Shown in pieces: positions 54,139 to 64,000 of a stretch of DNA of 64,000 nt (the stretch's first letter is position 1; each line of letters begins with the position of its first letter). Below the pieces are notes generated by a model, which ran no database searches, had not been told where the DNA came from, and worked only from the letters and a program-made list of their open reading frames with translations. This DNA comes from Bostrychus sinensis (lineage: Eukaryota > Chordata > Actinopteri > Gobiiformes > Eleotridae). The stretch covers positions 20,165,908 to 20,229,907 of the forward strand of contig CM036256.1 of assembly GCA_020698575.1 (NCBI GenBank), in the 5' to 3' direction. Position numbers and translations under genes: made by a program.

Positions 54139-57100
54139 ATGAGCACTGGTGAGCTGCATCACCTTGACTATCTAAATGAAAATGAGCTGATGGATACTTT
54201 CATTCACCGCATTGACTCTACAGAGGTGATCTACCAGCCACGCCGGAAGAGGGCAAAACTAATAGGAAAGTACCTTATGGGTGATCTACTGGGTGAGGGA
54301 TCCTATGGCAAAGTAAAAGAGATGCTGGATTCAGAGACACTCTGTCGCAGAGCTGTTAAAATACTGAAGAAGAAAAAGCTGAGGAGAATTCCGAACGGAG
54401 AAGCCAATGTAAAAAAGTGAGTAGAAAGTGTTTTACTAGATGCTACAATTTCTTTATTAATTTACTTAGGATAAAAAAAACTGTGTAATAACTTCTGAAG
54501 TAATTAAAGTAATGAAAACAACACTTCATTGTGTTCATTATATAATCTCATTAGCAATGGCCAAATGCCTGATGGCACAAAACTTCCCTCACTTCAAGTT
54601 TGTTTTAAGTTATCAGACCTGATACCTTTATATCCAACCAAGAGTAACTGAATTAAAATGTTTGTCCACTTGGTCATTCCCACAATAGCATAAATTTGTC
54701 TTACTGCATTTGTGAGCAAACATAACCCTGACCTGATACTTACAACTTCCATTCTTTTATTCAAGGTAGCTGTTGGATGGGTTATTTTATCTAATTTATA
54801 CATCATGTAATATGTAATCTGATCCTATTCGATACATATTTGATGTAGGTATTAACAACAATTTAGGAGTCAGGGTTGTTTTAATATCTTCCTTTTTCAG
54901 TTCCATCTTTGTCCTTTGTTTTCCCCTCATCATGACTGTTATAACATTAGCCCTCTTGAAAAATAATAATAATAATAATAAGAAGAAGAAGGATAAAAAA
55001 AACGGGTTCAGATGTTTTAATCACACGGCAGGCTATTAAATATCACTTTTGTCATTCACTGGGGGCCTGTGCTGATTAGAGGTTACTGACATGACTATGA
55101 GAATTAAAGAGCTCTGCAGGACTGTTTGGCAGTCCATCTCCAAGAAATCGTTCTTGGTTTTTGAAGAATGGACTCTAAGAACAGACTTACGAGTTAATGT
55201 GACACACTGTTTGTGTCAAAACAAGAGCGCCCTCATGTCTGACCAAAGTGTGGTTGTTTTTCTTGTCAAACTCGCTATAGACATGTGCTCCCTTTTTAAG
55301 TGTGGTATCTTGGATGTTAACATTTTCATGAGCAAATGCTCTATGCTTGGAGTCAATGCATATGCTACCACTGTAATCTATAGTCTTTGCCATTGTTGAC
55401 CATCACCTGAATCACTGACTGCTTTTTCAGGGTTGCCATAGGAACGGGCATGCTCACACTGGCATTGATTGAGCAATGCCACTCCTGTTTCTAAGGAGAC
55501 ATCCAAAGAATGTTGATCCTTCATTTGACAGACAGTAGATCACATGGGCATGTTCACAAATGGCCCTAATCTCAGCACCAGTCAAAACAGTGGGGTGTCG
55601 ATACTGGTTTTTATGAACAAGACTTATCTGAGAATTAATTTCTTTATCACTATTATTATCACTTACCTTTACCTTAGCTTGTACAATTGTCAATTTGTAT
55701 TAAGCTGTTATAGCTGGTGCTGTTTTATGTACTGCATAGTGATGTGCGTTTTGTGTACTATTTAAACAAAATGTCAGTAATAAAAAAAAATTAAGAAGGC
55801 CTTACTATACTGTATGATTTTTTTATTGGTAATTTTGTATTCCTAATTTTGTATTGCAAACAAAGCGGCAGGGAAGATAAAATTGCATTGTGTTTTTAGT
55901 GGTTGAGTGAGGCAGTATTTGACTTGAGAAAATGCTTTTCTCATCTTGGACAGATGGATTGCAGATTCTCATTTAGTTAGTTTCAGCATCCAGACATTAA
56001 GCAAATGAGAATCTGCAATCCAACTGTTTTTAATAAATGTAATTGCCCTATATGTACTTTTAAAATTGAATTGTTACAGACAATAATTGATCTTAGTTTT
56101 TACCACTACAGTGGACTATATACTGTTGTTTATCAGCTTAAAATGCACTATATTTTAATGCATAATAACTGAAGATTGATTTGACGTCTTTGTCATGTTA
56201 AAATCTTGTTGGCATATGCTTTCACTTGAAATCCAATGTAGGGACTCCCACCTCCAATTGTCAGGCACAATTTCCCATGTGGCTAAGTGCAATTTGTCCA
56301 GGGAACTTTCTACTCTGATATATATTCATTAGTGCCTCTAATCACCACTCTTTGATGAATGGGTGTTGTGCCATGCTAATGTAATGTAAATGTTGATTTA
56401 TTAGGCTGAGGAGACAATGGTCAGTATGTACTCTTAATACTACTAGTGCGAGTGACCGCTGCTGAACAAGTCAGTTTTTATTTTGTTTATGTGGTAGCTT
56501 AAGTGTAACTCAACTACAACAGCATAAATTGCGTATGTGTGCATATTACCTGGAGACAATACGAGTTCTCATTTATCTGCCTCTCATACGATTTTTCTGA
56601 CAGCTTTTTGCATTTGCAGGGAAATTCAGCTGCTAAGACGACTTCAACACAAGAATGTGATTCAATTAGTAGATGTGCTCTACAATGAAGAGAAGCAGAA
56701 AATATATCCTTTGAAAATCTTTGCTTTTGTTTGTCTGCATTGGTTTGTACTCCCCATTATAGGTTTTTTTTTTGTCTTCTACACACAAGTATATATATTT
56801 TTTTCAGTTTAATTTCCTTGACTCTGATTGCACGTATATGGTTATGGAGTATTGCGTTTGTGGGATGCAGGAAATGCTGGACAGTGTCCCAGAGAAAAGG
56901 TTTCCAGTATTTCAAGCTCACGGGTAGGTGTCTCCTTTTTCTCCCATGCCCCACTATTTTTCGCAGGCCTTTAGCTATATTTAGTTTGACACTTTCTGCA
57001 GTCATTGCTCCAGGCCTAAGTTTAGATTCAAGACACCAAGGCTTTTACTGTTAAAATAACTGAATGTCAGCAGACTTTCAAGGATTAAATGTACAAATAC

Positions 57101-60100
57101 ACCATACCATTACCATGTCTGTGCTTAAGGGGTTTATATGTTTTACAGTGTGGTCCTTTAATGCTCATCTATCAATTTTTGCTTTTTCAAGGTACTTTTG
57201 CCAACTTATAGATGGCCTTGAATATTTGCACAGCCAGGGAATAGTCCACAAAGACATTAAACCAGGGAATCTGTTGCTGACCACCGATGGGACTCTGAAG
57301 ATCTCAGACCTTGGTGTAGCAGAGGTGAGGTGATGCTGAGGACCCCAGTTTTTTATTCTTTTTTTTATTTTTATTTTATTTTTTATATAATTATTTAAAT
57401 ATAATTTTACTAAAATATAATTCATTACATTGCATTTTTTCAGGCCCTCCACCCATTTGCAGAGGATGACACATGTCGCACAAGCCAGGGCTCGCCGGCT
57501 TTCCAGCCTCCAGAAATTGCTAATGGACTGGACACCTTTTCAGGGTTTAAAGTGGACATTTGGTCTGCAGGAGTAACACTGTTAGTATTCTGGGCAGCAT
57601 CAACATATAATATTGATTGATAATGCTGATTAAGGGTGGTTTAACTGAATTTCACACAAGCATGACACTCATTTTAATTCCTGTTTGCAACATTCATTAC
57701 ATGTAAGTACCTTAACATGTTCTTATAAAAAAACATAGTACATCCACAGTGAAAGACGTTAAAACTAATAGCTCATTAAAACAAAATAATTAATTTAAGT
57801 AAAATTAAATTATTGAAATGGTCATGTTAATTCTTAAATTTTACTTTCTCCACCTTACAAAAAGCTACAGTGAAAAAATTGTGAAGTTGATTAAATTAAA
57901 TCAACTTTATGATTTTTATTGACCATTGCTTTCATCTGTGATTAGTCTAAAAAATCCTGTTAAGAGCACCCTGTACATTGATGTTTATATTTGTAAAGTT
58001 GCAGATTGTAGTAGGAATATACTGTTTTATGATTATTGATTATGAATGCATTTTTATTTTCTTTCAGATACAACATTACAACAAGTCTTTATCCGTTTGA
58101 GGGAGACAATATCTATAAGCTATTTGAAAACATCGGAAAAGGAGATTACACTATTCCTGAAGAGTGTGGACCTCTGCTGTCGGATCTGTTGCAAGGTTTG
58201 TTTGCTATGGCAGAAACATTTTAAGGTATTTGTACAACACTGCTGTGAAGAGATGATCAATGATTGTTTCACATTATATGTTTTTTTAGCTAAATGTATC
58301 CATTAGGTGGCATCATAACATAACAAGTGTCTTGAGAGCATAAAGGATTTTCACCAAACTGTAGAAATCCCTTTGACGCTACTTCTATTGATTTGGAGAC
58401 AGCAGTAGAATAATAGGCACTTCTTGTTCAGACACAGTGCTGTGAGTGTGGAGGCCTGTTGCTTGTTGCCAAAGCATATTATTTGCTGCTTGCCAAAACA
58501 AACTAACTCCTCAAATCCAAAATAAATTTTGTGAGGAGTATGTAATAAAATCATGTATTAATGGTGGACACTGTGTAGACTGTTTTTGCATCACATTTGC
58601 TGATAAAACTCATCATAAAACTCATCCATTCGCCATTTCTTTGAGTGTGTGACGTTTGTGTTTTACGCAGTATCATAGACATAGTGACTCCATAATTGCA
58701 TATCTAAAATAAGCCCAGTGCCACAAAAGATATCCTTCAGTAAGGGCAGTTCTTCTATCAGCTACCCGCAGCTGCTTCAGAGACAATTAGATTATTAGGT
58801 CTGGATAAGCACAGCTTCATCATCATGTTGACACTTCCTTTTTGAAGGCCACATTATTAATAGACAAAAACTTGTATTGCTAGCACTGTTGCAGTATTTA
58901 TTATATTCATCTCTTCCTCTACTTTGAAATATGCATTCAGTCACGTGAGTCAAGTTCTTGGCTCTTGGGTAAAGTGAGTAAATTATGTATGTGATTTGAC
59001 CAATTTACACTTATATTTATCAGGAATGCTGGAGTACGATCCTGTCAAGAGGTTTTCCATACAGAACATAAGGCAACACAAGTGAGTTGTTTTACTTTGA
59101 TTGTAATTTAGCTTTACACAAACCCAAATGTAACCTCAAATCACTTTTCATAGACAGATGGCATAGCATTTTTTATTTATTACAATTTTACCTTGTAAAT
59201 GTGACTAGCTGGGTGCGAAAGAAACACCCCCCATCTGAGCGCCCTGTGCCGATTCCGGCCAGTGCAGAAAGCAGAGACCCTTGGCGCAGTATGACTGTGG
59301 TGCCCTATCTGGAGGATCTACATGGCTACACAGAGGAGGATGACGATGAGCTCTATGATGGAGAGGATGAGATCATATACACTCAGGACTTCACAGTGCC
59401 AGGTGAATAATAATGTGATGATCAGCCTTATTTGATAGACACTGTCCCTTTTTGTTTGTTTTTTTCTTTTTTCTTTTTTTTTGTGCATACCTACCTTTTA
59501 TTCTTAAATGAAAACGAGACGTTATCCAAAATATTGCTGTAGTGTAATCCACTGTGATTGTTACCAAAAATAAAAAAAATACATTTGTTATATAAATCAA
59601 AGTTATTTTAGCCAGAGAAATTTGAGAATGCAAACTGGAAAGTTATAGACGTCATGGAAAAGTCCACTCATCTTTCAGTCCAACGGCCACATACATTTAG
59701 CACAAAGCAATTTAGAGAGAGAAAGGATATTGGTAAATTAGTTTCTTTATTTTTTCTGGTTTTCAATTCTACCTTTGTTATTGACCCCTGAGTTTAGATT
59801 TTTGTATCTGTTGCTAGGCAACAACCCTTGATTTTAAAAAAAGCAGTAGTCTAGTCTGTAGAAACAGTGCTTCACATAAAAATAAATGGTGCAGCAGAAT
59901 GTGGATGAAGTTTAAAAATAGTCCAGTCAAAATGATTTGATAGCGGAGTATGAATTGTTATTCCAGGGCTCTCTACATGCTTTGTTCATATGAACAAACT
60001 AAAAGTGTTTTGTAACATCTTTTTATTTTAGGAGTCAACTTAAGGTATTTCAGTGCATACATTTTAACCACTTTCTAATTTGCATCTTGGTATCACAGCT

Positions 60101-60648
60101 TTTGTTGCAGTCCATTAAGTTTTGGTTTCTGCCTCACATGTTGTGGTCTGTACTGAAAATGAATGATTCACATTCACACACGGGCCTTTTTTTTTAGCCT
60201 GTAGACTTCGTGTCTTTTGCCATTATATGTTTATTGTGTTTTGTGTGGTTATGACACTTCGTTACATTTTGTCATTGCTGTTCACAAATCACTTTAGAAG
60301 TCTGCAGGTGTAAAATTTCTTGTTTGCTTCAGGTTTGTAACAAATTCCTTTAGATTTTTTTAAGTGGTATTAGGTTAGGGAATTGTTCATCTCACATTAC
60401 ATAAATTCAATTATCAAAATACTGTCTGTAATTTTTTAGGGCAAGTGTCTGATGAAGACCATGATCAAGCAAACACAGACCACAGTCCTACTATGGCTAA
60501 ACCAGTTTGTGTAAATGGAACAGAAGGGGTGTCTCTCAACAACAAGGCCAAAGCCGAACGTCGATCCTCCTCATCATCAAATCCCTCTCGGAAAGGAGTT
60601 TCCACAGCCAGCAAGATTCGCAAGCTCTCCACCTGCAAACAACAATGA
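54139..60648 (+). CDS. stk11: STK11/LKB1 serine/threonine kinase, 9 coding exons
   Basis: The master kinase that, with STRAD and MO25, phosphorylates AMPK and related kinases; a tumour suppressor in mammals. Exons: 54139-54416, 56620-56703, 56834-56923, 57192-57324, 57444-57580, 58068-58195, 59024-59081, 59209-59402, 60440-60648. Phases agree and give 436 residues (human 433). Visible: the PRRKRAK nuclear-localisation stretch (34-40), glycine loop GEGSYG (52-57), ATP lysine in RAVKIL (Lys 74), catalytic HKDIKPGN, DLG magnesium motif, the APE-equivalent PPE, LYPFEGDNIYKLFENIGKG, and the C-terminal RKLSTCKQQ with a kinase-site serine just before a CaaX farnesylation box. ATG 54139 is the first in-frame Met and lies just upstream of the conserved DTFIHRIDSTEVIYQPRRKR. 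Intron 2 is of the U12 AT-AC class. Confidence 0.97.
55951..56026. ncRNA. Hairpin in stk11 intron 1, pre-miRNA-like shape
   Basis: Arms 55951-55974 and 56003-56026 pair over 24 positions with one mismatch, joined by a 28-base loop. The core arm is GGATTGCAGATTCTCATTT. The size matches a microRNA precursor, but arms this perfect with no flanking duplication also fit a decayed inverted-repeat element. No known miRNA seed is recognised. Confidence 0.3.
56704..56833 (+). other. stk11: stk11 intron 2: U12-type AT-AC intron
   Basis: This 130-bp intron starts ATATCCTT, the exact U12-type 5' splice consensus, and ends AC. A TTTCCTTGAC branch-site match (56813-56822) puts the branch adenosine at 56821, twelve bases before the 3' end, as expected for the minor spliceosome. 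Using it splits the Met codon as AT|G and gives KQKMYMVMEYC, the conserved LKB1 sequence; no GT-AG pair nearby does so. Human STK11 intron 2 is a known AT-AC intron with the same codon split. Confidence 0.94.
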
Positions 60649-60764
60649 CCCCCTAACACGCTGGTTAGTGTTTGTACAACTAAATGTCATTATGTGGTGC
60701 ATACTAACATTTCTTTGTCTAGAATTAGTAAAAGATGACTCTTCTACTAAGCAATTAAATTTAA

Positions 60765-61260
60765 TTTTATTTCTATAGTCCAATATCACAACAGCAGTTG
60801 CCTCAAAGGACTTTACAGGAATAGGACATAAACAAACATTCGAACAGGCAAATGGACTTTCACAGGACATCCCCTGTCCTCACACCAACTTTCTCTGTAA
60901 TGAAAAACAAGCTATGGGTAAAAAAGAGAAACATCATGGAGATCCACATAAGGGATGTATCCATTCCTGGGACGGACTGGCTGTAGAGGAGTCCAGGACT
61001 GCTGGATATAGTCAATTTGGGAATAGAATTAAAGTCTGTAAGGATGCAGCAGGTGAGGCTTCATCTATCCAGACAGGTGAGCAGGGTGAAGATAAGGAGA
61101 GGTCCGTGGAGCCCATAGGAGGTGAGGTTTAGAAATCCAGGAGGTGCACAGATGAGCCAGCTAGGTCCAGCTAGTAATCACTGGGGCATCTAACAGCAGC
61201 CAAGCATTTGAAACAGTACCCACTCTCCCAGACGGGAGTTGGACAGAGGGACAACTTTTG
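60765..61260. repeat. Dispersed teleost repeat after stk11
   Basis: It starts TTTATTTCTATAGTCCAATA, then GCCTCAAAGGACTTTACAGG and further on CATGGAGATCCAC and TTCCTGGGACGGACTGGC. These match in order a very common fish repeat. It begins about 115 bp after the stk11 stop codon, so it may be transcribed in the stk11 3' UTR. Confidence 0.55.
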
Positions 61261-61324
61261 AATAGCAATTAACTGATTAGAGATGTAATCTAATATTGTA
61301 TATTAATGATGGTGATAGAAGTGC

Positions 61325-61495
61325 TGCAGTATAGCTCAGTTGGTAGAGCTGCAAAGCATATACACAGCAACTACAGTCCGCCTCTGCGTCTTGGGTTCGA
61401 CTTTGCCAGTGTCTCTCCCTGCTCTCTCCCCCATGATTTCCTGTCACTTCTCAACTGCGCTATCTAATAAAACAAAAAAGGGCTAAAAATATCTT
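61325..61495 (+). repeat. tRNA-derived SINE
   Basis: A perfect polymerase III A box, TAGCTCAGTTGG (61332-61343), and a near-perfect B box, GGTTCGACTT (61394-61403), are spaced about 50 bases apart. A body rich in CTCTC and TTTCCTGTCACTTCTC follows, then TCTAATAAAACAAAAAAGG. The tail shows it is a SINE rather than a tRNA gene; the tRNA arms do not fold into a cloverleaf. Confidence 0.8.
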
Positions 61496-61654
61496 GAAAA
61501 AATGATAGTGATAGAAATGGAAGGACAGATATAGGCAGTGTGCCATACTTGCTTAAAACATCTAGCTCCTAGAGCAGCATAGCTTAAACTGTGAAGTTAG
61601 CCCTGTTCCTAACGGGCTATTGGTGGTAAAACCCTAGAACCAATAGCCCTACAT

Positions 61655-62262
61655 TTTGTGAACGAAGTACTGTTGCGCAGTGCCATGTTTTCTGATTATG
61701 TTACCTAAGGGCTTGCCTGGAAATTCCAGGCAACTCACCGCTGTACCAGCGGATGAGTCTGGTCGCCATAGAATCAATTCGATTTCTAGCGCGGAGCAAA
61801 CGGGCAGCGGAGTTAGCCAATTAGAAAATGGCGGACGTGACGTTAACAAAGCGACAAGAAAGTAAGCAACGCGAAAACATTTTTTTTAAATAAAGGCTTC
61901 TAGTGCTGCAAGCTGATGTGGTTTAAAACGGAAATTACCGCTGAATGAAACAAACTCGGCTCCTCAGTGCGCCACCTTGATTGTTGTTGTTGCGGACGCT
62001 GCTCGCGAAGAACACGTGACTTAAATAAGCGAATCAAAATGCACGGTACGGTTGGGATTTGAGTAAACTACTGCGGACGGCGTGGTGACCAGACTGATAT
62101 TTCTCTGTATAATAATACAGAGACAGATCAGTCTGGATTTTCCAGGCAACCTAAGGGCAGCATGTAAAGCATAAACGGAATGGGACCAAGTACTGAGCCC
62201 TGTGGCACTCCATAGTTAACTTTAGTAGACGGTGAGGCTTGTTCATTTACAAAAGCATCCTT
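61655..62262 (-). mobile_element. LINE reverse-transcriptase fragment interrupted by another element
   Basis: Minus-strand codons near 62156-62240 read YGVPQGSVLGPIPFMLYMLP. Removing 61713-62149 and one 9-bp duplication restores the continuation LGNIIRKHG (61681-61703 side), the order found in fish LINEs (LLYMLPLGxIIRKHGI). The fragment then ends without the FADD box. Confidence 0.75.
61704..62158. mobile_element. 437-bp inverted-repeat element with 9-bp target duplication
   Basis: The element (61713-62149) begins TTGCCTGGAAATTCCAG and ends, read on the other strand, TTGCCTGGAAAATCCAG. CCTAAGGGC flanks it on both sides (61704-61712, 62150-62158). Both subterminal zones hold a second hairpin next to a shared (G/C)AGTCTGGT word. 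The interior is more CpG-rich than its surroundings and has no transposase. A 9-bp duplication points to a Mutator-like mover, but the family is not certain. Confidence 0.8.
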
Positions 62263-62922
62263 CTAGTAAAAATATTTAGCCAATTATTAGACACTGATAA
62301 TTATTATGAATATGGGGGTCTAACTACAGTGTCTTTAAACATCTTGACTAAATCTATTCTTTCTGATCAAATTTTGAAAAAGTTATTCTTATATTTTATT
62401 TTCTATACATGATTGGCTTTATGCAAAGAGATATTGAGATGTTTTGTCCCCTCTCCTTACGACTTCTTTGCCAGTCAGGGAAGAATCCTAATCAGAAGAT
62501 GTCAGAGTTATGTGCAGCAGTGCTGTTGCTCAGACACTAAATACTGCACATCTGGGAAATGCTCATGATCCTGTTGAAGAGCATCAGGGTAAAGGTTCTT
62601 TGTTGATATTCAGTCAGCAGTGCTATGACTTGTCACCACTCCTAAGAAACTGATGGATGAATCATGTTGACAGTAGACTAGACTTTGATCAGTTTTACTA
62701 TGCAAACAGAGGGCATGTCTTTGAATGTCTGCAGTAACCACTCCTGCAGTGAGTGTAAAAGCATAGTACAGGAGGTGATATCAATTTGTTTAGGTGATGA
62801 CTCATCCTTGGTTAGAAGGCTTTGTGATTTGTGTGCATTTTGCTCAGGATAAATGGCAATAAACTTGTTTTAGGTAATCTAAATTAAAACTGACTCTGAA
62901 ATAAGTTTGCTTTTTTCCTTAG

Positions 62923-63053
62923 GTCAATTTGTCATCATCCAGTCCAAGTTTGGAGATAAATCTGCTGACACTGATGCCCTCTTAAACCTTCTCAGACTAC
63001 TAGGGTGCAGAGTCTTGCATTTGAGTGATGAAGGACAGCATACAGTGTTTTGA
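62923..63053 (+). CDS. Possible alternative last exon of stk11 (short-form type)
   Basis: A strong 3' splice signal (TTTGCTTTTTTCCTTAG, with a CTGAC branch-like site about 30 bases upstream) is followed by an open frame of 43 residues and a TGA. The first two bases complete the Gly codon left in phase 1 by stk11 exon 8 of the coding series (59402), giving TVPG-QFVIIQSKFGDKSADT and an end at GQHTVF. Mammalian LKB1 has a short form with a different C-terminus lacking the CaaX box. I see no residue similarity to that tail, so the call rests on splice signal, phase and length only. It could also belong to an unrelated transcript. Confidence 0.35.
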
Positions 63054-64000
63054 AATCCTCCAAGACTAAATCCCTGGCTGTCAAGATGGTGTTCTTTTTT
63101 TCCTGCATAATTTGTCCTGTCATAGAGGTCATCCCTTTACCCTCTTTACATCTTGTCATCCTCTCAAAAAAGTATTGCACCGGACTGAAAAACATCATCA
63201 CCTCTGTTCACTTTGACCCACACCTTGTTTCTTTGACTACATTTCTTTTTACAGAACCCTAATGACACATTGTGATGTGTAATAACTATTAAAAAAAGCT
63301 AAAGTTTGAATAATTCTATATTTAAATCTTTGAGAACAATTATGATAGACCTTTAACTACCGCCAACATAAAACCTGCATGCTGTACAGAGCTGAGGAAA
63401 GGGAAAGCTCTTCCTTTGTGGAGAGACTGTTAGACTGAAGCCTTGAGATCCACTGCTGGTCTGTTGGGGATTTCTAATTTCCAGTTGGGTATTTTCTTTT
63501 TCAAATAATATTTTTTAATTATTATTTATAAAATATGTCCTGAACTGGTTGTTTTGTCGAATTATCCTTTTTGTTTAAGTTGAGCCTATTTTTGTTATCC
63601 AATACAATTCAGTTTATCTCCTGTTATTTGTTCATTCTTGACTTTTAACATTTGGATACTGTACGTTCTTTAGACAGTGTTTTCTCACAGAGCAGTTTTG
63701 TATTCTGCTCTGCGTATATATCTAGAGCTTATGCAGTTGAGCTGCAGGTGGTGTGGCATCCCAATCACAGTTGCTAATTTTCCAGCTAAGGCCCTTTGTT
63801 GTGCCGATCACATCTAGAGGAGCACTGCCTTCCCCTCCTACGCAGACTGGCCCATCATCATCCCTCGCTGGTAATAGATCAGAGAGCAGGTGAGTCACAG
63901 CTCTGAGGAGGAGGGGGTGAGCAGCGTTTCTACGTCAGAAAGGTCCACTGTGAGGTTCTCCACTTTAAAATCAGATAACAGCATATTTTTCCTGCATCAT
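63054..64000. other. No recognised gene
   Basis: AT-rich sequence after the possible stk11 alternative exon. A segment ending AGAGAGCAG|GTGAGTCAC at about 63890 looks like an exon end on the plus strand, possibly a leader of the next gene, but nothing in it is recognisable. Confidence 0.4.

Noticed and set aside
61325..61410. Possible tRNA gene
   Set aside because: A and B boxes are present but the sequence does not fold as a cloverleaf and continues into a SINE body and tail.
63770..63890. Exon-like segment ending in a GTGAGT donor
   Set aside because: There is no start codon, recognisable peptide or promoter motif, and no following exon within the window.

Overview
This window is nuclear DNA from a bony fish, most likely a teleost. 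It carries four spliced protein-coding genes that I could reconstruct exon by exon with consistent splice phases, on a background of teleost-type repeats: LINE reverse-transcriptase fragments, tRNA-derived SINEs, hAT-like and Tc1-like elements, and long AT, GT and GATA-type microsatellites. There are no operons, ribosome binding sites or CRISPR arrays. The lineage call rests on repeat style, compact genes and protein similarity; the species cannot be fixed from sequence alone.

Layout. (1) Positions 1-1250: an orphan promoter-like segment with two exon-like pieces on the minus strand, whose gene would run off the left edge. (2) About 1.3-23 kb: no recognisable gene. It holds repeats: a self-complementary element (5.06-5.59 kb), decayed LINEs (7.1-8.3, 12.0-13.6 and 16.2-16.8 kb), a hAT-type MITE with 8-bp target duplications (10.17-10.59 kb), a SINE and microsatellites. 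(3) 23,138-40,917 minus: hcn2, a hyperpolarisation-activated cyclic-nucleotide-gated cation channel, 8 coding exons, 1124 residues. (4) 43,040-45,851 minus: rnf126, a RING E3 ubiquitin ligase, 9 exons, 312 residues. (5) 46,258-51,663 plus: sugp1, a SURP/G-patch splicing factor, 14 exons, 643 residues, divergent from rnf126 across 406 bp. (6) 52.56-60.65 kb plus: stk11 (LKB1), a master kinase, 9 coding exons, 436 residues, with a conserved U12-type AT-AC intron. (7) 60.65-64.0 kb: a repeat cluster, including a 437-bp inverted-repeat element inserted into a LINE with a 9-bp target duplication, then an exon-like segment in phase with stk11 that could be an alternative last exon.

The genes do not form a pathway. 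HCN2 sets pacemaker current at the membrane, RNF126 does cytosolic protein quality control with BAG6, SUGP1 acts in branch-site recognition with SF3B1, and STK11 activates AMPK-family kinases. In human, HCN2, RNF126 and STK11 are all on 19p13.3 while SUGP1 is on 19p13.11, so the rnf126-sugp1-stk11 adjacency differs from human. I found no convincing wholly new system. The best candidates for second looks are the possible stk11 alternative terminal exon, a 24-bp-arm hairpin in an stk11 intron, the nested element with 9-bp duplications, and a head-to-head palindrome in a sugp1 intron.
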